From the NCBI GenBank assembly GCA_017550385.1, contig JAFZPJ010000060.1, positions 1-64,000 on the forward strand: a stretch of DNA of 64,000 nt, in the 5' to 3' direction. Positions 40,924 to 49,783 of this stretch are shown here, piece after piece. The stretch's first letter is position 1. Every line of letters begins with the position of its first letter. Both the position numbers and the translations under genes were made by a program. The stretch is from Clostridiales bacterium. Lineage in GTDB: Bacteria > Bacillota > Clostridia > Saccharofermentanales > Saccharofermentanaceae. The notes below the pieces were generated by a model that ran no database searches, was not told where the DNA came from, and worked only from the letters and a program-made list of their open reading frames with translations.

Positions 40924-42213
40924 TTGGGATACAATTTCTTCAAGATCACGCAGCTTAAGGAGAACTTCAGGCAGAAGCTGAACACGTTTGTAGGCTCATT
41001 GGGTTCGGCCATAAGTGACGGCAAGAAGATATCTTTTGCCGACAACGACATAAGCTATGTGCTGCAGCTCCAGCATGACCGTATCAAGGAGAAGGGGCTT
41101 AACCTTGAGATGGAGATCTATGACAGGGATACCAATACCAATGCGACGGTCGGTTCCGAATGGAAAGACGAGCACTACGAGAGCTATGTCTGCAATGAGC
41201 AGCTGGGTATCAAGAGGAAGTTCACCAGGGACGGCAAGAAGGTATACGCCGATAACAAGAAGAGCGTCCTGTATACGACTATAACGGATGTTACTACAGG
41301 CATTCATCCTGATGATGAGACCATAAGCTGCCCTAACTGCGGTTCTGTCAGTACGATCGCCCGGATCCAGGGAGGATGTCCGTACTGCGGCACCGTGTAC
41401 AAGATGGACGATCTGTTCCCAAAGGTTACTGCTTATTATTCGCTCGAAGACGTCGGCATAGCAGGCAACGAGCACAAGGCAAGCATGAGGCTTTTTATAA
41501 CAATTACCGGAATCGTATTCGCCCTGATCCCGGTCATAGCGAATTTCCCGGATTACTTTGCATTGTTAACGGGTCAGTCTGATGATATCGAGCTGATATT
41601 CACGCCCTTCCTGCTTCTTCCGATAGGACTTCTTGCAGGATACTTCTTCTACAGTATTTTCCTTGCCGTCAGGCTGATATCGGTCGGGTCCAGGCAGTCG
41701 TCCGGCAAGTGGGGGACCATAGGTTCCAGGGCGAAGTTCGAACAGAGGATGAGGCAGTACAGCCCGGAGTTCTCTTTCGAGTACTTTACGAGCAAGGCGA
41801 TCTCACTTATCAAGACTGCCGTCTATGCTCCGAACGAGCAGGAACTGCTCTTCTACAGGGGAGGAGCGATGGATCCTTGGTTCAAGGATATTATCGATCT
41901 TAATTACGGCGGCGCACTGGGAGTTGTCGGGATCAAGGAAGAGAACGGCACCGTTACCATAACGACTGATGCTTTCTTCGATGTGCTCCACGCCGCAGGA
42001 GATAAGATAAAGAGCAAGAGATCTACTTTCAGGGCAGTATTCCAGAGAAGGACGGATATCCCGATCGACATGGGTTTCTCCATGACAAAGATACAGTGCC
42101 CTACCTGCGGCGGAAGCTTCAATGCCGTACAGAACAAGTTGTGCCCGCACTGCGGAAACGCTTACGATATCGAGTCGCAGGACTGGGTCCTCGTAAGCAT
42201 TGAGCGTGAGTAA
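40924..42213 (+). CDS. Double zinc-ribbon membrane protein (paralogue of 2811-4097)
   Basis: A 429-residue protein with a central ribbon (CPNCG/CPYCG), two membrane spans (about residues 177-195 and 210-238), a FEYFTSKAISLIKTA segment weakly recalling Tim44-like domains, and a C-terminal ribbon (CPTCG/CPHCG) ending ESQDW. The architecture matches the 428-residue protein at 2811. TTG at 40924 is taken as the start because AAAGGGG precedes it and it makes the two paralogues equal in length. ATG codons at 40879 and 40897 are alternatives. It lies inside the ChW cluster, 11 nt before the transglutaminase-ChW gene, so it probably serves that operon. Confidence 0.75.
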   Translation: MGYNFFKITQLKENFRQKLNTFVGSLGSAISDGKKISFADNDISYVLQLQHDRIKEKGLNLEMEIYDRDTNTNATVGSEWKDEHYESYVCNEQLGIKRKFTRDGKKVYADNKKSVLYTTITDVTTGIHPDDETISCPNCGSVSTIARIQGGCPYCGTVYKMDDLFPKVTAYYSLEDVGIAGNEHKASMRLFITITGIVFALIPVIANFPDYFALLTGQSDDIELIFTPFLLLPIGLLAGYFFYSIFLAVRLISVGSRQSSGKWGTIGSRAKFEQRMRQYSPEFSFEYFTSKAISLIKTAVYAPNEQELLFYRGGAMDPWFKDIIDLNYGGALGVVGIKEENGTVTITTDAFFDVLHAAGDKIKSKRSTFRAVFQRRTDIPIDMGFSMTKIQCPTCGGSFNAVQNKLCPHCGNAYDIESQDWVLVSIERE

Positions 42214-42224
42214 AGGAGAGATAT

Positions 42225-44429
42225 ATGAAGAAGAGTAAAGCATTATTGAGTCTGGCCCTCTCGCTGGCAATAGCATTCAACATCACGGGCTTTGTCCTGG
42301 CAGATGAAGCTGCAGAAGGGGACGGCTCGGTCCTGACCATAACCGAGACTGAGACTTACACCGCCGATTCCGATTACGACAACGATGAACTGGCGGAGAT
42401 GTACATCGCTCAGGAGATGGATCTCAGCGATCCTGTCTGCTACGCGAAATACAACTATGTATCAACTCTGAGCAGTGCCGATGCTCTCGTCTTCAGCTAT
42501 CTCAGAGGACAGATCACACAGATCGCCTCAGGCAGCATTACGAGCACGGAGATAGCTCTTCCTGCACAGTATTCTTATACATACTCTGCCGCTGATCTCG
42601 GAATGAGTAACCTGACTCAGAATACAACCCTGATGAAGCAGCGCGTTGCCGAGAAGCTTCCGATCAATGTCAAGAACATCAACCAGGCGCTCATGGGTTC
42701 CTGCCCGTACGACATGTACTGGTACGACAAGGAGGAAGGTCTGACCGTCTCCACCAATTATTCTTATAATTCTTCGTCCGTCACCGTCAGCTTCACATAC
42801 TGTTTTTCCGTAGAGAAGGAATACCAGTACTCCAACGATGAGTACAAGGTTAATCCGACATACGGTCAGGCCGCGAAAGCAGCGGCTGCGAACGCCAAGA
42901 TCGTCATAGATTATTATGCGACACTTGACGATTACAACAAGCTCCTGGCATATAACAACGCCATACGCAATCTGACAGACTACAATGACGCGGCTGCAGA
43001 GAGCGCTACTATGCCTTACGGTAACCCCTGGCAGATGGTGTGGGTCTTCGACGGCGATCCTAATACAGAAGTCGTCTGCGAAGGTTATGCCAAGGCCTTC
43101 CAGTATCTGTGCGACAACTCGACGTTCCAGGACAGCAGCATCTATGCCATCTCCGTATCCGGCAAGGTGACGTTCTCGTCCAATAACAGCGGCGGACACA
43201 TGTGGAACATCGTTCACATCGGAGGCGCCAACTACCTTGTCGACGTCACCAGCAACGACTCGGTAGGAAGCAACATCTTCTTCCTGGTCGGCGCTACCGG
43301 CTCCGTCAGCAGCGGCTATGTGTTATACGACGGATCGTACTATCCCTATGATACGAAGATCAAATCGCTCTATCCCGCGTCTGCACTCACGCTCGCAGGT
43401 TCGAACTACTCGCCTTCGTCTTCTACTACGCCGTCGAATCCTTCGACGCCTTCTATCCCGTCTTCTTCAGGCACTCCCGTTGTGAGCGGCACTGGCCCCC
43501 AGCTCACGGGAGGCTTAGCGCACGTACAGGATTACGGCGATGTAGGCGTAACTGCAGATCCGCTGACCGGCATGCTTACCATAGGAACGACCGGTATGGG
43601 CAAGAGACTCGAGGCGATCACTATCGATTTTACAAACAACACGCCTTACGAAGGTACGCTCATGTACAGAGTCCATGTCCAGGACATCGGTTGGATGGAC
43701 TGGGTGGAAGCAGGATCTCCTGCCGGTACTTCAGGCCTGTCTAAGCGTATCGAGGCGATAGAGATCAAGCTGACAGGCGATCTCGCCAACTACTACTCGG
43801 TCGTCTACAGCGTGCACATCCAGGATTACGGAGATGCTCAGGGCTGGGTACACGACGGAGCGCTTGCCGGCACAACAGGCGAATCCAAGAGGATAGAACA
43901 GCTCAAGATCAAGATCGTTCCCACGGGTTCTGATACGACCATGTCAGTAAAGTACAGAGTTCACGTTCAGGACTACGGCTGGGAAGGCTCTTATGCTTCC
44001 AATGGTGCCATGAGCGGCACATCAGGCCAGTCCAAGAGACTTGAGGGCATCGAGATCTTCCTTGAGGGCTGCCAGTACTCAGGCGGCATCCAGTACAAGA
44101 CTCACGTCCAGGATTACGGCTGGGAGAGCTCATGGTCCAAGGACGGCGAGATGAGCGGTACACAGGGCCAGTCCAAGAGGCTTGAGGGTATAGCGATAGA
44201 ACTCTATGGCGACGTGGCTAACTACTACGACGTCTACTACAGAGTGCATGCCCAGGATATCGGCTGGCTGTCATGGGCTAAGAACGGAGAATACTCGGGT
44301 ACTGCCGGCAGATCGGCAAGACTTGAAGCCATCCAGATCGTCCTCGTTCCGAAAGGCTCGCCCGCGCCTGATGCTACATACGCCGGTATCACTTCAGTAA
44401 CGACGCTTGCTTTCGTTGAAGGATTCTAA
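42225..44429 (+). CDS. Secreted transglutaminase-like ChW-repeat protein
   Basis: A 734-residue secreted protein. The signal peptide is followed by an acidic segment and a transglutaminase/cysteine-protease fold with the triad Cys in VVCEGYAKAFQYLC (about 284), His in GGHMWNIVHIGG (about 324) and Asp in YLVDVTSND (about 339). A Ser/Thr/Pro linker (about 390-420) precedes six ChW repeats (426-728). All three catalytic residues are present, so it may be a surface peptidase or cross-linking enzyme. AGGAGA precedes the ATG. It follows the zinc-ribbon membrane protein gene closely. Confidence 0.9.
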   Translation: MKKSKALLSLALSLAIAFNITGFVLADEAAEGDGSVLTITETETYTADSDYDNDELAEMYIAQEMDLSDPVCYAKYNYVSTLSSADALVFSYLRGQITQIASGSITSTEIALPAQYSYTYSAADLGMSNLTQNTTLMKQRVAEKLPINVKNINQALMGSCPYDMYWYDKEEGLTVSTNYSYNSSSVTVSFTYCFSVEKEYQYSNDEYKVNPTYGQAAKAAAANAKIVIDYYATLDDYNKLLAYNNAIRNLTDYNDAAAESATMPYGNPWQMVWVFDGDPNTEVVCEGYAKAFQYLCDNSTFQDSSIYAISVSGKVTFSSNNSGGHMWNIVHIGGANYLVDVTSNDSVGSNIFFLVGATGSVSSGYVLYDGSYYPYDTKIKSLYPASALTLAGSNYSPSSSTTPSNPSTPSIPSSSGTPVVSGTGPQLTGGLAHVQDYGDVGVTADPLTGMLTIGTTGMGKRLEAITIDFTNNTPYEGTLMYRVHVQDIGWMDWVEAGSPAGTSGLSKRIEAIEIKLTGDLANYYSVVYSVHIQDYGDAQGWVHDGALAGTTGESKRIEQLKIKIVPTGSDTTMSVKYRVHVQDYGWEGSYASNGAMSGTSGQSKRLEGIEIFLEGCQYSGGIQYKTHVQDYGWESSWSKDGEMSGTQGQSKRLEGIAIELYGDVANYYDVYYRVHAQDIGWLSWAKNGEYSGTAGRSARLEAIQIVLVPKGSPAPDATYAGITSVTTLAFVEGF

Positions 44430-44454
44430 GACAACTTTCAAGGGGGACATATCC

Positions 44455-44820
44455 ATGCACAAATGGTATGACGAGGAATACGAATTCACTATTGAAGTAA
44501 CGGGTTTTCTTCACGGTGATAAGACCGAGAATTACTGCCGTAACGGCGAAGAGATCGGCGACACATACAAATGCACATACGGCTGCCCCGTCAATAAGGA
44601 CGGCTACGGCATCTGCTCGAAGACGATGATGATGCTCTATCCTTTGATGGAAGCCGTCAGGAGCGGGGGCGACCTCGAGAATCTCGGCGGTAACGGCAAA
44701 TACGAGAAGACGATCGTCTGCCCGGACGGATGCGTTATCTTCAAGCTGACGGCAACGCCCCTCGGCAATGAGAACTTCCACAAGGGCGGGTTCTGGGAGT
44801 ATCCTGACCAGACCGAATGA
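44455..44820 (+). CDS. TIGR04076-family protein
   Basis: A 121-residue protein with the pattern YKCTYGCPVNKDGYGICSKT and a later CPDGCVIFKLTA segment, matching the small cysteine-containing TIGR04076 group of anaerobes. Function is not known; conserved Cys pairs suggest metal or Fe-S binding. The start is at 44455 behind AAGGGGG, not the in-frame ATG 48 nt upstream that lies within the previous gene. It is 25 nt from the ChW gene and 25 nt from the flavoprotein gene. Confidence 0.75.
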   Translation: MHKWYDEEYEFTIEVTGFLHGDKTENYCRNGEEIGDTYKCTYGCPVNKDGYGICSKTMMMLYPLMEAVRSGGDLENLGGNGKYEKTIVCPDGCVIFKLTATPLGNENFHKGGFWEYPDQTE

Positions 44821-44845
44821 TCCGCTTGTGATAGGGAGATAAGAT

Positions 44846-45391
44846 ATGAGAGCACTGATAATCAACTGCAGCCCGGTAAGGACAGGCGCTACGGCCGAGA
44901 TAGTTAGGCTAGTCACTGAAGAACTGTCTTCAAGATACGAATGCAAAGTAATCTGCATAGATGACTATGATTTTGCTTTCTGCAAAGGATGCAGAACCTG
45001 CCACAGTACCGCCAAGTGCGTAATGCCCGATTCGCAGGTAATACTGGATATCATGGAAGAGTTCGCTGCATCTGACATCATCGTCTCTGTCGCACCTTCT
45101 TACTGGGCAGACATACCCGGACAGTACAAGTCATTCATCGACCGTTGTACACCGTGGTGCAATACGCACGAACCTCATGCTGCGATCCCCGGCGGCAAGA
45201 AGGGATATGCGATCGCACTAAGGACCGGTCCCGGCATGCATGAATGCGAGAGACTTATAGGAAGCATCGAGCATTTCTACGGACACCTGGAGATCGAATC
45301 ATCAGGTCATCTCGGCCTGACATCGATAGAGTTCAGGGAACAGGTAGAACCCAGAAGGCAGGAGATAGAAGAATTCTGCAAGAGTATTTAA
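44846..45391 (+). CDS. Flavodoxin-fold NAD(P)H-dependent oxidoreductase
   Basis: A 181-residue flavodoxin-fold protein with the FMN phosphate-binding loop INCSPVRTGAT and the FMN-contact segment APSYWADIPGQYKSFIDR. CKGCRTCHSTAKC carries the cysteine set of iron-sulfur flavoproteins and NADPH-dependent FMN reductases. Likely a cytoplasmic electron-transfer or quinone/nitro reductase. It overlaps the convergent G1P dehydrogenase gene by 4 nt at the 3' end. Confidence 0.83.
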   Translation: MRALIINCSPVRTGATAEIVRLVTEELSSRYECKVICIDDYDFAFCKGCRTCHSTAKCVMPDSQVILDIMEEFAASDIIVSVAPSYWADIPGQYKSFIDRCTPWCNTHEPHAAIPGGKKGYAIALRTGPGMHECERLIGSIEHFYGHLEIESSGHLGLTSIEFREQVEPRRQEIEEFCKSI

Positions 45392-46443
45392 TGCAGTATC
45401 GCCTTGAGCTTCTCGTCGGTCGTTAGAAGGTCCTTGGCGAGCTGTCTGTACTTCTCTTCGTGAAGATATGTATGACGGTGGGGCTTCATCGAAGGCGCCA
45501 TGTCTATGGCCTTGCTGTAGTCCTCCGCCTTAAGATCGAGAGTGGCGCAGTAGTCCCAGAAACCTGTTTTCGTGAAGATGTTATCGACGCGCTTCCATCG
45601 GTGGTCCGTTATCTTGCACATGATGTACGTGCCGATGCCGACCTGAACGCCGTGCAGCTGCGGGCGCTCGAGGAACGAATCCAATGCGTGTGAGATCATG
45701 TGCTCGCTGCCGCTCGTGGGCGCGCTCGAACCTGCGATCTCGTTAGCGATGCCGCTCATTGCAAGCGAGTCCAGGAGCTCTTTGAGGAAGAGGTCTTCGT
45801 CGATGGATTCGAACGGAGTCCTTACGAATGAATTGGCTGCCTTCTTGGCGATCATGAAGGCGAAATCATTGACCTCACCAAAGCCCATGTCCTCCTCGTG
45901 CTGCCAGTCGTATGTTGAAGAGATCTTCGCGACCATATCACCGACACCGGAGTAGAGGAACTTCACCGGAGCACTCTTGATGACGTCCGTATCGACCAGG
46001 ATACCGTAAGCCATCTTGGCGGGAACGGACTTCCTGTGGCCGTCGACCGTGAGGGAAGCGGATGAGCTCGAGAATCCGTCGGAAGAAGAGCTCGTCGGAA
46101 TGCTTATGAAGGGGATCCTCAGGATGTAGCCGATGTATTTCGCGGCATCGATAACCTTGCCGCCACCCATGCCGATGACTGCCTGCGTCTTGTTGGGCAG
46201 TTCGAACGCCAGATCCGTTATGTCATTGAAGTCTACCGTGTCCATCTCCTGATGGTGAAGGATGCTGACTCCGGCCTTCTCACAAGACTCGAAGACGGTC
46301 GCGCCGAACATCTCCGTCAGGCCGTTGCCGAGGAGCAGGACCACCTGCGTGATGCCTTCATCTCTGAGGAAGTCTCCGATATGCGACGTTACGCCGCGCT
46401 CTATCTTAAGTATCGAAGGAATCGAGATCTCGTCTTTGGACAT
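45388..46443 (-). CDS. egsA: sn-glycerol-1-phosphate dehydrogenase
   Basis: A 351-residue member of the Fe/Zn alcohol dehydrogenase group (Fe-ADH_2), related to archaeal G1P dehydrogenase EgsA and bacterial AraM. Signatures are IGMGGGKVIDAAKYIGY, the IPTSSSSDGFSS loop and the metal-ligand block SGSEHMISHALD. It reduces dihydroxyacetone phosphate with NAD(P)H to G1P. In bacteria the product feeds heptaprenylglyceryl phosphate or unusual lipids. No prenyl-glyceryl transferase gene is adjacent. An HAD phosphatase gene lies immediately upstream in the same direction and may form an operon. Confidence 0.87.
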   Translation of the reverse strand: MSKDEISIPSILKIERGVTSHIGDFLRDEGITQVVLLLGNGLTEMFGATVFESCEKAGVSILHHQEMDTVDFNDITDLAFELPNKTQAVIGMGGGKVIDAAKYIGYILRIPFISIPTSSSSDGFSSSSASLTVDGHRKSVPAKMAYGILVDTDVIKSAPVKFLYSGVGDMVAKISSTYDWQHEEDMGFGEVNDFAFMIAKKAANSFVRTPFESIDEDLFLKELLDSLAMSGIANEIAGSSAPTSGSEHMISHALDSFLERPQLHGVQVGIGTYIMCKITDHRWKRVDNIFTKTGFWDYCATLDLKAEDYSKAIDMAPSMKPHRHTYLHEEKYRQLAKDLLTTDEKLKAILH

Positions 46444-46463
46444 GGTATTACCTCACTTTCAGT

Positions 46464-47126
46464 TCAGCCTATTACTTCAGGGACGACCTTGATAAGCTCG
46501 TCGAAACTGTTTATATACGGTACTTCGGTATCGATCTCGCCGAAGCCGTACTTTGCATGTATGAAGGGCAGCCCCGCCTTTGCCGTCGCATCGTAGTCGC
46601 TCTGGATGTCGCCTACGTAGCAGGCAGCGGTAAGGCCGTTCCTCTCTGCGATAAGCCTGATGTTCTCATCCTTCTGCAGGAAGTTGTTGCCGTAGCATTC
46701 GATATCGTCGACAAGGTCTTCCACGCTGCCGTAAGGTATCCCGTAGAATCCAAGGAAGGCCTCGATATAGCCTGCCTGGCAGTTGCTAACGATATAGATG
46801 TGATATCCCATCTCCTTGAGCTTTGCCCACGTCTCGAAAACGTTCTCATATAGCAGTCCGCCGTGCTCTCTGAGGTATGCGTTCTCATACTCCTCGCAGG
46901 AGGCGCGCAGTGCATCTCTCTCGGGCCCCTTCTCGGTATAAGTGAACAGCGTGTCTGCGATGACGTCCATGGGCTTGCCCATAACGCTCTTGATGTCATC
47001 TGAAGTAACTGTCTTGTCTGTATAGCCAGCTTCGCGAACCTTAACGGTCCACGCCTCGGCGACGTTTGCCGAAGAATCCCAGACCGTACCGTCCATATCG
47101 AAGATAATGCCTTTTTTGTCTTGCAT
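46464..47126 (-). CDS. HAD-superfamily phosphatase
   Basis: A 220-residue haloacid dehalogenase-like hydrolase, subfamily I. Motif I is GIIFDMDGTVWDSS with the nucleophile Asp, motif II is YIVSNC, and motifs III and IV are the KDENIR region and YVGDIQSDYDAT. An alpha-helical cap lies between. It resembles phosphoglycolate phosphatase/Gph proteins. Start at 47126 behind GGGAGA. It precedes the G1P dehydrogenase gene by 20 nt, so a phosphometabolite linked to glycerol-1-phosphate is a possible substrate; that is inference. Confidence 0.88.
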   Translation of the reverse strand: MQDKKGIIFDMDGTVWDSSANVAEAWTVKVREAGYTDKTVTSDDIKSVMGKPMDVIADTLFTYTEKGPERDALRASCEEYENAYLREHGGLLYENVFETWAKLKEMGYHIYIVSNCQAGYIEAFLGFYGIPYGSVEDLVDDIECYGNNFLQKDENIRLIAERNGLTAACYVGDIQSDYDATAKAGLPFIHAKYGFGEIDTEVPYINSFDELIKVVPEVIG

Positions 47127-47218
47127 GGTGTCTCCCTTGAGTTTTTTGATATGAACCATTATACCAATTCCCTGAGATGCATTATTACGGCAATTTTGTA
47201 GTAGGATATTAAGTGGGT

Positions 47219-47683
47219 ATGGTTACGTTAAGATTAGCTGCAAGTGAAGATATAGAGAAGATCTGGAAGATGCAGGTCGAGGCTTTCGCAGGGCTCCTGG
47301 AGAAGTATCAGGACTATGAATTAAGTCCTGCAGCCGAGGGTATCGACAAGATCGAGGAGAGGTTCTTCCAGTCCGGATCTGCGTATTACTTCATCGAGGC
47401 GGAAGGCGCCGATGTAGGCGTGATAAGGATCGTCGACCGAAAGGACGGCTCGAGGAAACGCATATCGCCTCTGTGGATAATGCCCACATACCGCGGCAGG
47501 GGATACGCGCAGGAAGCGATGCTCGCAGCAGAGGCAGTCTACGGAGCACATCACTGGGAGCTCGATACCATATTGCAGGAGGAAGGCAATCTCCACCTCT
47601 ACGAGAAGATGGGATACCGTCAGACCGGCAAGACAGCGCGCATCAACGAACGCATGGACATCGTTTTTTATGAGAAGGATTAA
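47219..47683 (+). CDS. GNAT family N-acetyltransferase
   Basis: A 154-residue GNAT protein. SPLWIMPTYRGRGYAQEAM is motif A with the acetyl-CoA loop, and LHLYEKMGYRQTGKT is motif B. The start could be the GTG at 47213 or the ATG at 47219; neither has a Shine-Dalgarno site, and a GATATT box lies just upstream, so this mRNA may also be leaderless. The CAT-like gene follows 3 nt later, suggesting an operon of two acetyltransferases. Confidence 0.83.
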   Translation: MVTLRLAASEDIEKIWKMQVEAFAGLLEKYQDYELSPAAEGIDKIEERFFQSGSAYYFIEAEGADVGVIRIVDRKDGSRKRISPLWIMPTYRGRGYAQEAMLAAEAVYGAHHWELDTILQEEGNLHLYEKMGYRQTGKTARINERMDIVFYEKD

Positions 47684-47686
47684 GCT

Positions 47687-48334
47687 ATGAATTATAAGAT
47701 CATCGACAAAGAAACATACTACCGCAAGGGCGTATACCGCCACTTCACCGAGGACTGCAAGTGCTCGGTCTCCATGACTGCCAGGATAGACGTTACGGAT
47801 CTCGCGGCGCACTCCAAAGAGACCGGTACCAAGTTCTACATCAATTTCCTGTACCTTCTGAGCAAGGTCCTCAATTCCAGTGACGATTACAGGATGCAGT
47901 ACCTCTGGCAGTCGGACGAGCTCGTCTGCTACGACGTTATCAACCCGACGCAGTATGTTTTCCACGAAGACACCGAGACGTGCACTCCTGTCTATACGAC
48001 TTATTATGAGGACTACGACAGGTTCTATGAGAATGCCGTGCTCGATCTCGAGCGTGCCAAGAACACCCGCGAATATCTTCTGGATGCCGCAGGCCATCCC
48101 AACTGGTTTGATGCATCATTCATCTCCTGGCTGTCTTATGATTCACTGAACATCGAGCTCCCCGACGGATATCTGTACTTCCTTCCGATCGTTAACTGGG
48201 GCAAGTACAGGGAAGAGGGCGGAAGGCTCATGATGCCCGTCACTGTCCGTATGAACCATGCGGTTGCCGACGGTTATCTTGTGGCGAACGTGTTCAGGCT
48301 CCTGGAGAAGGAGATCGGATCATTCTGCGGCTGA
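47687..48334 (+). CDS. Chloramphenicol acetyltransferase-like protein
   Basis: A 215-residue CAT-fold acetyltransferase. The catalytic block reads MNHAVADGYLVAN; the usual HHxxxDG has Asn in place of the first His, leaving the second, catalytic His and the Asp-Gly. FYINFLYLLSKVLN and FLPIVNWGKY match other CAT segments. Many anaerobe genomes carry such genes with unknown acceptors, so chloramphenicol resistance must not be assumed. Start 3 nt after the GNAT stop codon. Confidence 0.85.
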   Translation: MNYKIIDKETYYRKGVYRHFTEDCKCSVSMTARIDVTDLAAHSKETGTKFYINFLYLLSKVLNSSDDYRMQYLWQSDELVCYDVINPTQYVFHEDTETCTPVYTTYYEDYDRFYENAVLDLERAKNTREYLLDAAGHPNWFDASFISWLSYDSLNIELPDGYLYFLPIVNWGKYREEGGRLMMPVTVRMNHAVADGYLVANVFRLLEKEIGSFCG

Positions 48335-48411
48335 TCCCTGCCTTGCAAACTTGACGGAAAGCTCATTCTCCTTTAATATTTTCGCGTTTAAGGAGATAGA
48401 AGGAGAAGAGA

Positions 48412-49692
48412 ATGCCTGATCTAAAATTGTTCGCGATAATCCTGTTTGTGGCGATGTATGTGCTTCTGATCCTGCTGCCTAAGTTCAGGCCGGTCATAGC
48501 GCTTACCGCCGCTGTGATATATGTGGTGGCGGGCGTGCTGCCTGTAGATAAGGTGCTGACGTCGATAGACTGGAATGTGCTGATGATGCTTTTCGGTACC
48601 ATGGTCATAGTAGACTATTTCATAGAGTCCAAGATGCCGAACAAGATAGCGGAGTGGCTGTTGCGCCTCGCACCGAACGTGCTTTGGGTGACGGTCCTGA
48701 TGTCTGCTTTCTCCGGCATCATCTCCGCCTTCATCGACAATGTCGCGACGGTCTTGATGGTAGCCCCCGTAGGCCTTGCCATCTGCAAGAAGCTTAAGAT
48801 CTCGCCGGTTACCATGATCCTTTGTATCGCGGTGTCTTCCAACCTGCAGGGTGCTGCGACGCTCGTAGGCGATACGACGTCCATCATGCTCGGCGGCGCT
48901 GCAAACATGAACTTCAACGACTTCTTCTGGATGCTCGGCAGGCCGGGAATGTTCTTCGCGACTGAGATCGGCGCGCTTTTGACGATCCCGATCATTATGT
49001 TCCTGTTCCGCAAGGACAAGGAGCCCGTTACCAGTGACGAGCACACAGAGGTAAAGGACTATGTTCCGACGATCACGATGCTCGGACACGTTGTGCTCCT
49101 CATCATCGCTTCGTTCATCCCCGATACTCCTTCCATCACGAACGGTGTTATCTGTATGGTGTGCGGTATCTTAACGATAATCTGGGAACTGTTCCTGTCC
49201 AAGTCCAAGGACTCCATGATCCACGCGCTCAAGGCGATGGACTATGCGACGATCACGCTCCTTACGGGTCTTTTTGTCGTCATCGCGGCAGTAACTGAGA
49301 TCGGTCTTGTGCAAGATCTTGCCGACTTCATCGCAAAAGCCGGCGGCAACAACATGTTCCTGCTGTTCACGATCATCGTCTGGGGCTCGGTAGCGGTATC
49401 CGCTTTCATCGACAACATTCCTTACGTTGCTACGATGCTCCCGATACTTGCCACGGTCGCAAACACCATGCAGGTCGAGCCGTACTTCCTGTTCTTCGGG
49501 CTTCTGGTCGGAGCTACTCTCGGAGGCAACATCACGCCGATCGGCGCTTCTGCTAACATCGCAGGTGTCGGCATGCTCCGCAAGGCAGGATACGAGGTGA
49601 AGTTCAGGGATTTCTTCAAGATAGGCATCCCGTTCACGCTTGCAGCCGTCCTCGGCGGCTATCTGTTCGTCTGGATCTTCTGGCACCCGTAA
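48412..49692 (+). CDS. SLC13/ArsB-NhaD type permease
   Basis: A 426-residue transporter of the ion transporter superfamily with about 11 hydrophobic segments. Paired repeats carry AFIDNVATVLMVAP and AFIDNIPYVATMLPI, and GGNITPIGASANIAGVGML lies near the end, all typical of ArsB/NhaD/CitMHS proteins. It moves an anion or exchanges Na+/H+; the sequence does not separate arsenite, citrate or sodium. GGAGA precedes the ATG. No ars genes are adjacent. Confidence 0.85.
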   Translation: MPDLKLFAIILFVAMYVLLILLPKFRPVIALTAAVIYVVAGVLPVDKVLTSIDWNVLMMLFGTMVIVDYFIESKMPNKIAEWLLRLAPNVLWVTVLMSAFSGIISAFIDNVATVLMVAPVGLAICKKLKISPVTMILCIAVSSNLQGAATLVGDTTSIMLGGAANMNFNDFFWMLGRPGMFFATEIGALLTIPIIMFLFRKDKEPVTSDEHTEVKDYVPTITMLGHVVLLIIASFIPDTPSITNGVICMVCGILTIIWELFLSKSKDSMIHALKAMDYATITLLTGLFVVIAAVTEIGLVQDLADFIAKAGGNNMFLLFTIIVWGSVAVSAFIDNIPYVATMLPILATVANTMQVEPYFLFFGLLVGATLGGNITPIGASANIAGVGMLRKAGYEVKFRDFFKIGIPFTLAAVLGGYLFVWIFWHP

Positions 49693-49783
49693 AACCTCTA
49701 TTATGTAATTTAAGATACTTTTAGCATCAGCGATTTTGTAGTATTATTGGCTATTAGTTTTTTAATTAATAGGAGACAATACG

